A DNA stretch of 32,425 nt from Luteolibacter sp. GTDB taxonomy: Bacteria; Verrucomicrobiota; Verrucomicrobiia; Verrucomicrobiales; Akkermansiaceae. The position numbers were made by a program, and so were the translations under genes. Numbering within the stretch: the first letter of the stretch is position 1; each line of letters begins with the position of its first letter. Shown here one piece after another: positions 32,182 through 32,425 of the stretch. The notes beneath the pieces were generated by a model that had not been told where the DNA came from, made no database searches, and saw only the letters and a program-made list of their open reading frames with translations. The stretch spans positions 1-32,425 of the forward strand of contig JAUYNL010000057.1 of NCBI GenBank assembly GCA_030696085.1. The letters are read 5' to 3'.

Positions 32182-32425
32182 TTCCGGCAAAAATCGCGTT
32201 TCCGCCCTGTTTTTCCGCGGGAGGATGGGATCAACTGCAACATGACCGGACATTGGAAACTTCCGCATTCATCGTCAAGAAGCCATTGCTTCACGTCTCC
32301 GCGGAACCAGGGCGATTGGCGGGAAATCGAGTAGGCATTGATGGTCAGGGATTCCGCAATTTTGGATAGACAAAGCCGCTCATTTTGCCATGGTAGTGAC
32401 GACATGATCGCCACCGCACCTCAGA

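Noticed and set aside
32169-32414. 81-codon minus-strand frame ending in an overlap with the ATGATG of the GT2 gene
   Set aside because: The overlap looks like coupling, but the peptide has no recognisable domain and its third positions are less G/C-rich than its neighbours. The GT2 gene has its own strong ribosome site. It also runs near the window edge.
1-32425. Enrichment of the pentamer GTTAG/CTAAC
   Set aside because: I counted about 15 occurrences by eye, which is below a simple base-composition expectation, so it is not a signal.

Overview
The window is a high-GC bacterial chromosomal segment (about 60% G+C by eye), densely coded on both strands. I see no tRNA, rRNA or CRISPR array, and no complete insertion sequence. 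Gene content and protein style suggest a Verrucomicrobiota (PVC group) heterotroph: many unfamiliar membrane proteins and lipoproteins, few Shine-Dalgarno sites, and a full-length pyruvate carboxylase. That placement is inference from style, not from a marker gene.

Layout. 1-124: C-terminal end of an unknown gene. 244-1969: agmatine deiminase and two small membrane proteins. 2109-4255: lutA-lutB, the Fe-S part of L-lactate oxidation, without the usual lutC. 4258-4984: a scar region holding a fragment of uvrA on the minus strand and a short transposon-associated (DUF6788-like) gene. 5115-9909: housekeeping and membrane genes, including an entericidin-like lipoprotein, an RNase D-like exonuclease, a UPF0173 hydrolase, a DUF2062 protein, undecaprenyl-diphosphatase and an unknown membrane protein. 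9910-10209: a gene-free stretch with an intrinsic terminator and a cluster of long G runs, downstream of a phosphoribosyltransferase gene with an altered PRPP loop.

11062-14302 (minus) is a tight four-gene operon: a host-attachment/eRF1-like protein, a PAS histidine kinase, a PAC2-family protein and a NarL-type response regulator. Start and stop codons overlap at two of its junctions. 15100-20127 encodes an 800-residue-class FtsX/MacB-type permease and a HlyD-type adaptor. The pair is split by an oppositely oriented AAA/DUF4143 ATPase gene whose 5' side carries a perfect 14-bp inverted repeat, and no transporter ATPase is visible.

20137-23599: thymidylate synthase, a two-CBS protein, a small XRE regulator and a run of three lipoproteins. 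23761-27240: pyruvate carboxylase. 27443-32169: a probable surface-glycan locus with two GtrB/dolichol-phosphate-type GT2 transferases, a membrane-anchored seven-repeat beta-propeller protein and an OafA-type acyltransferase. Two of its genes are preceded by the same 19-bp element (one mismatch).

The least explained parts are the PAC2/two-component operon, the glycan locus with its shared 19-bp element and C10 tract, and the uvrA/DUF6788 scar beside lutAB.
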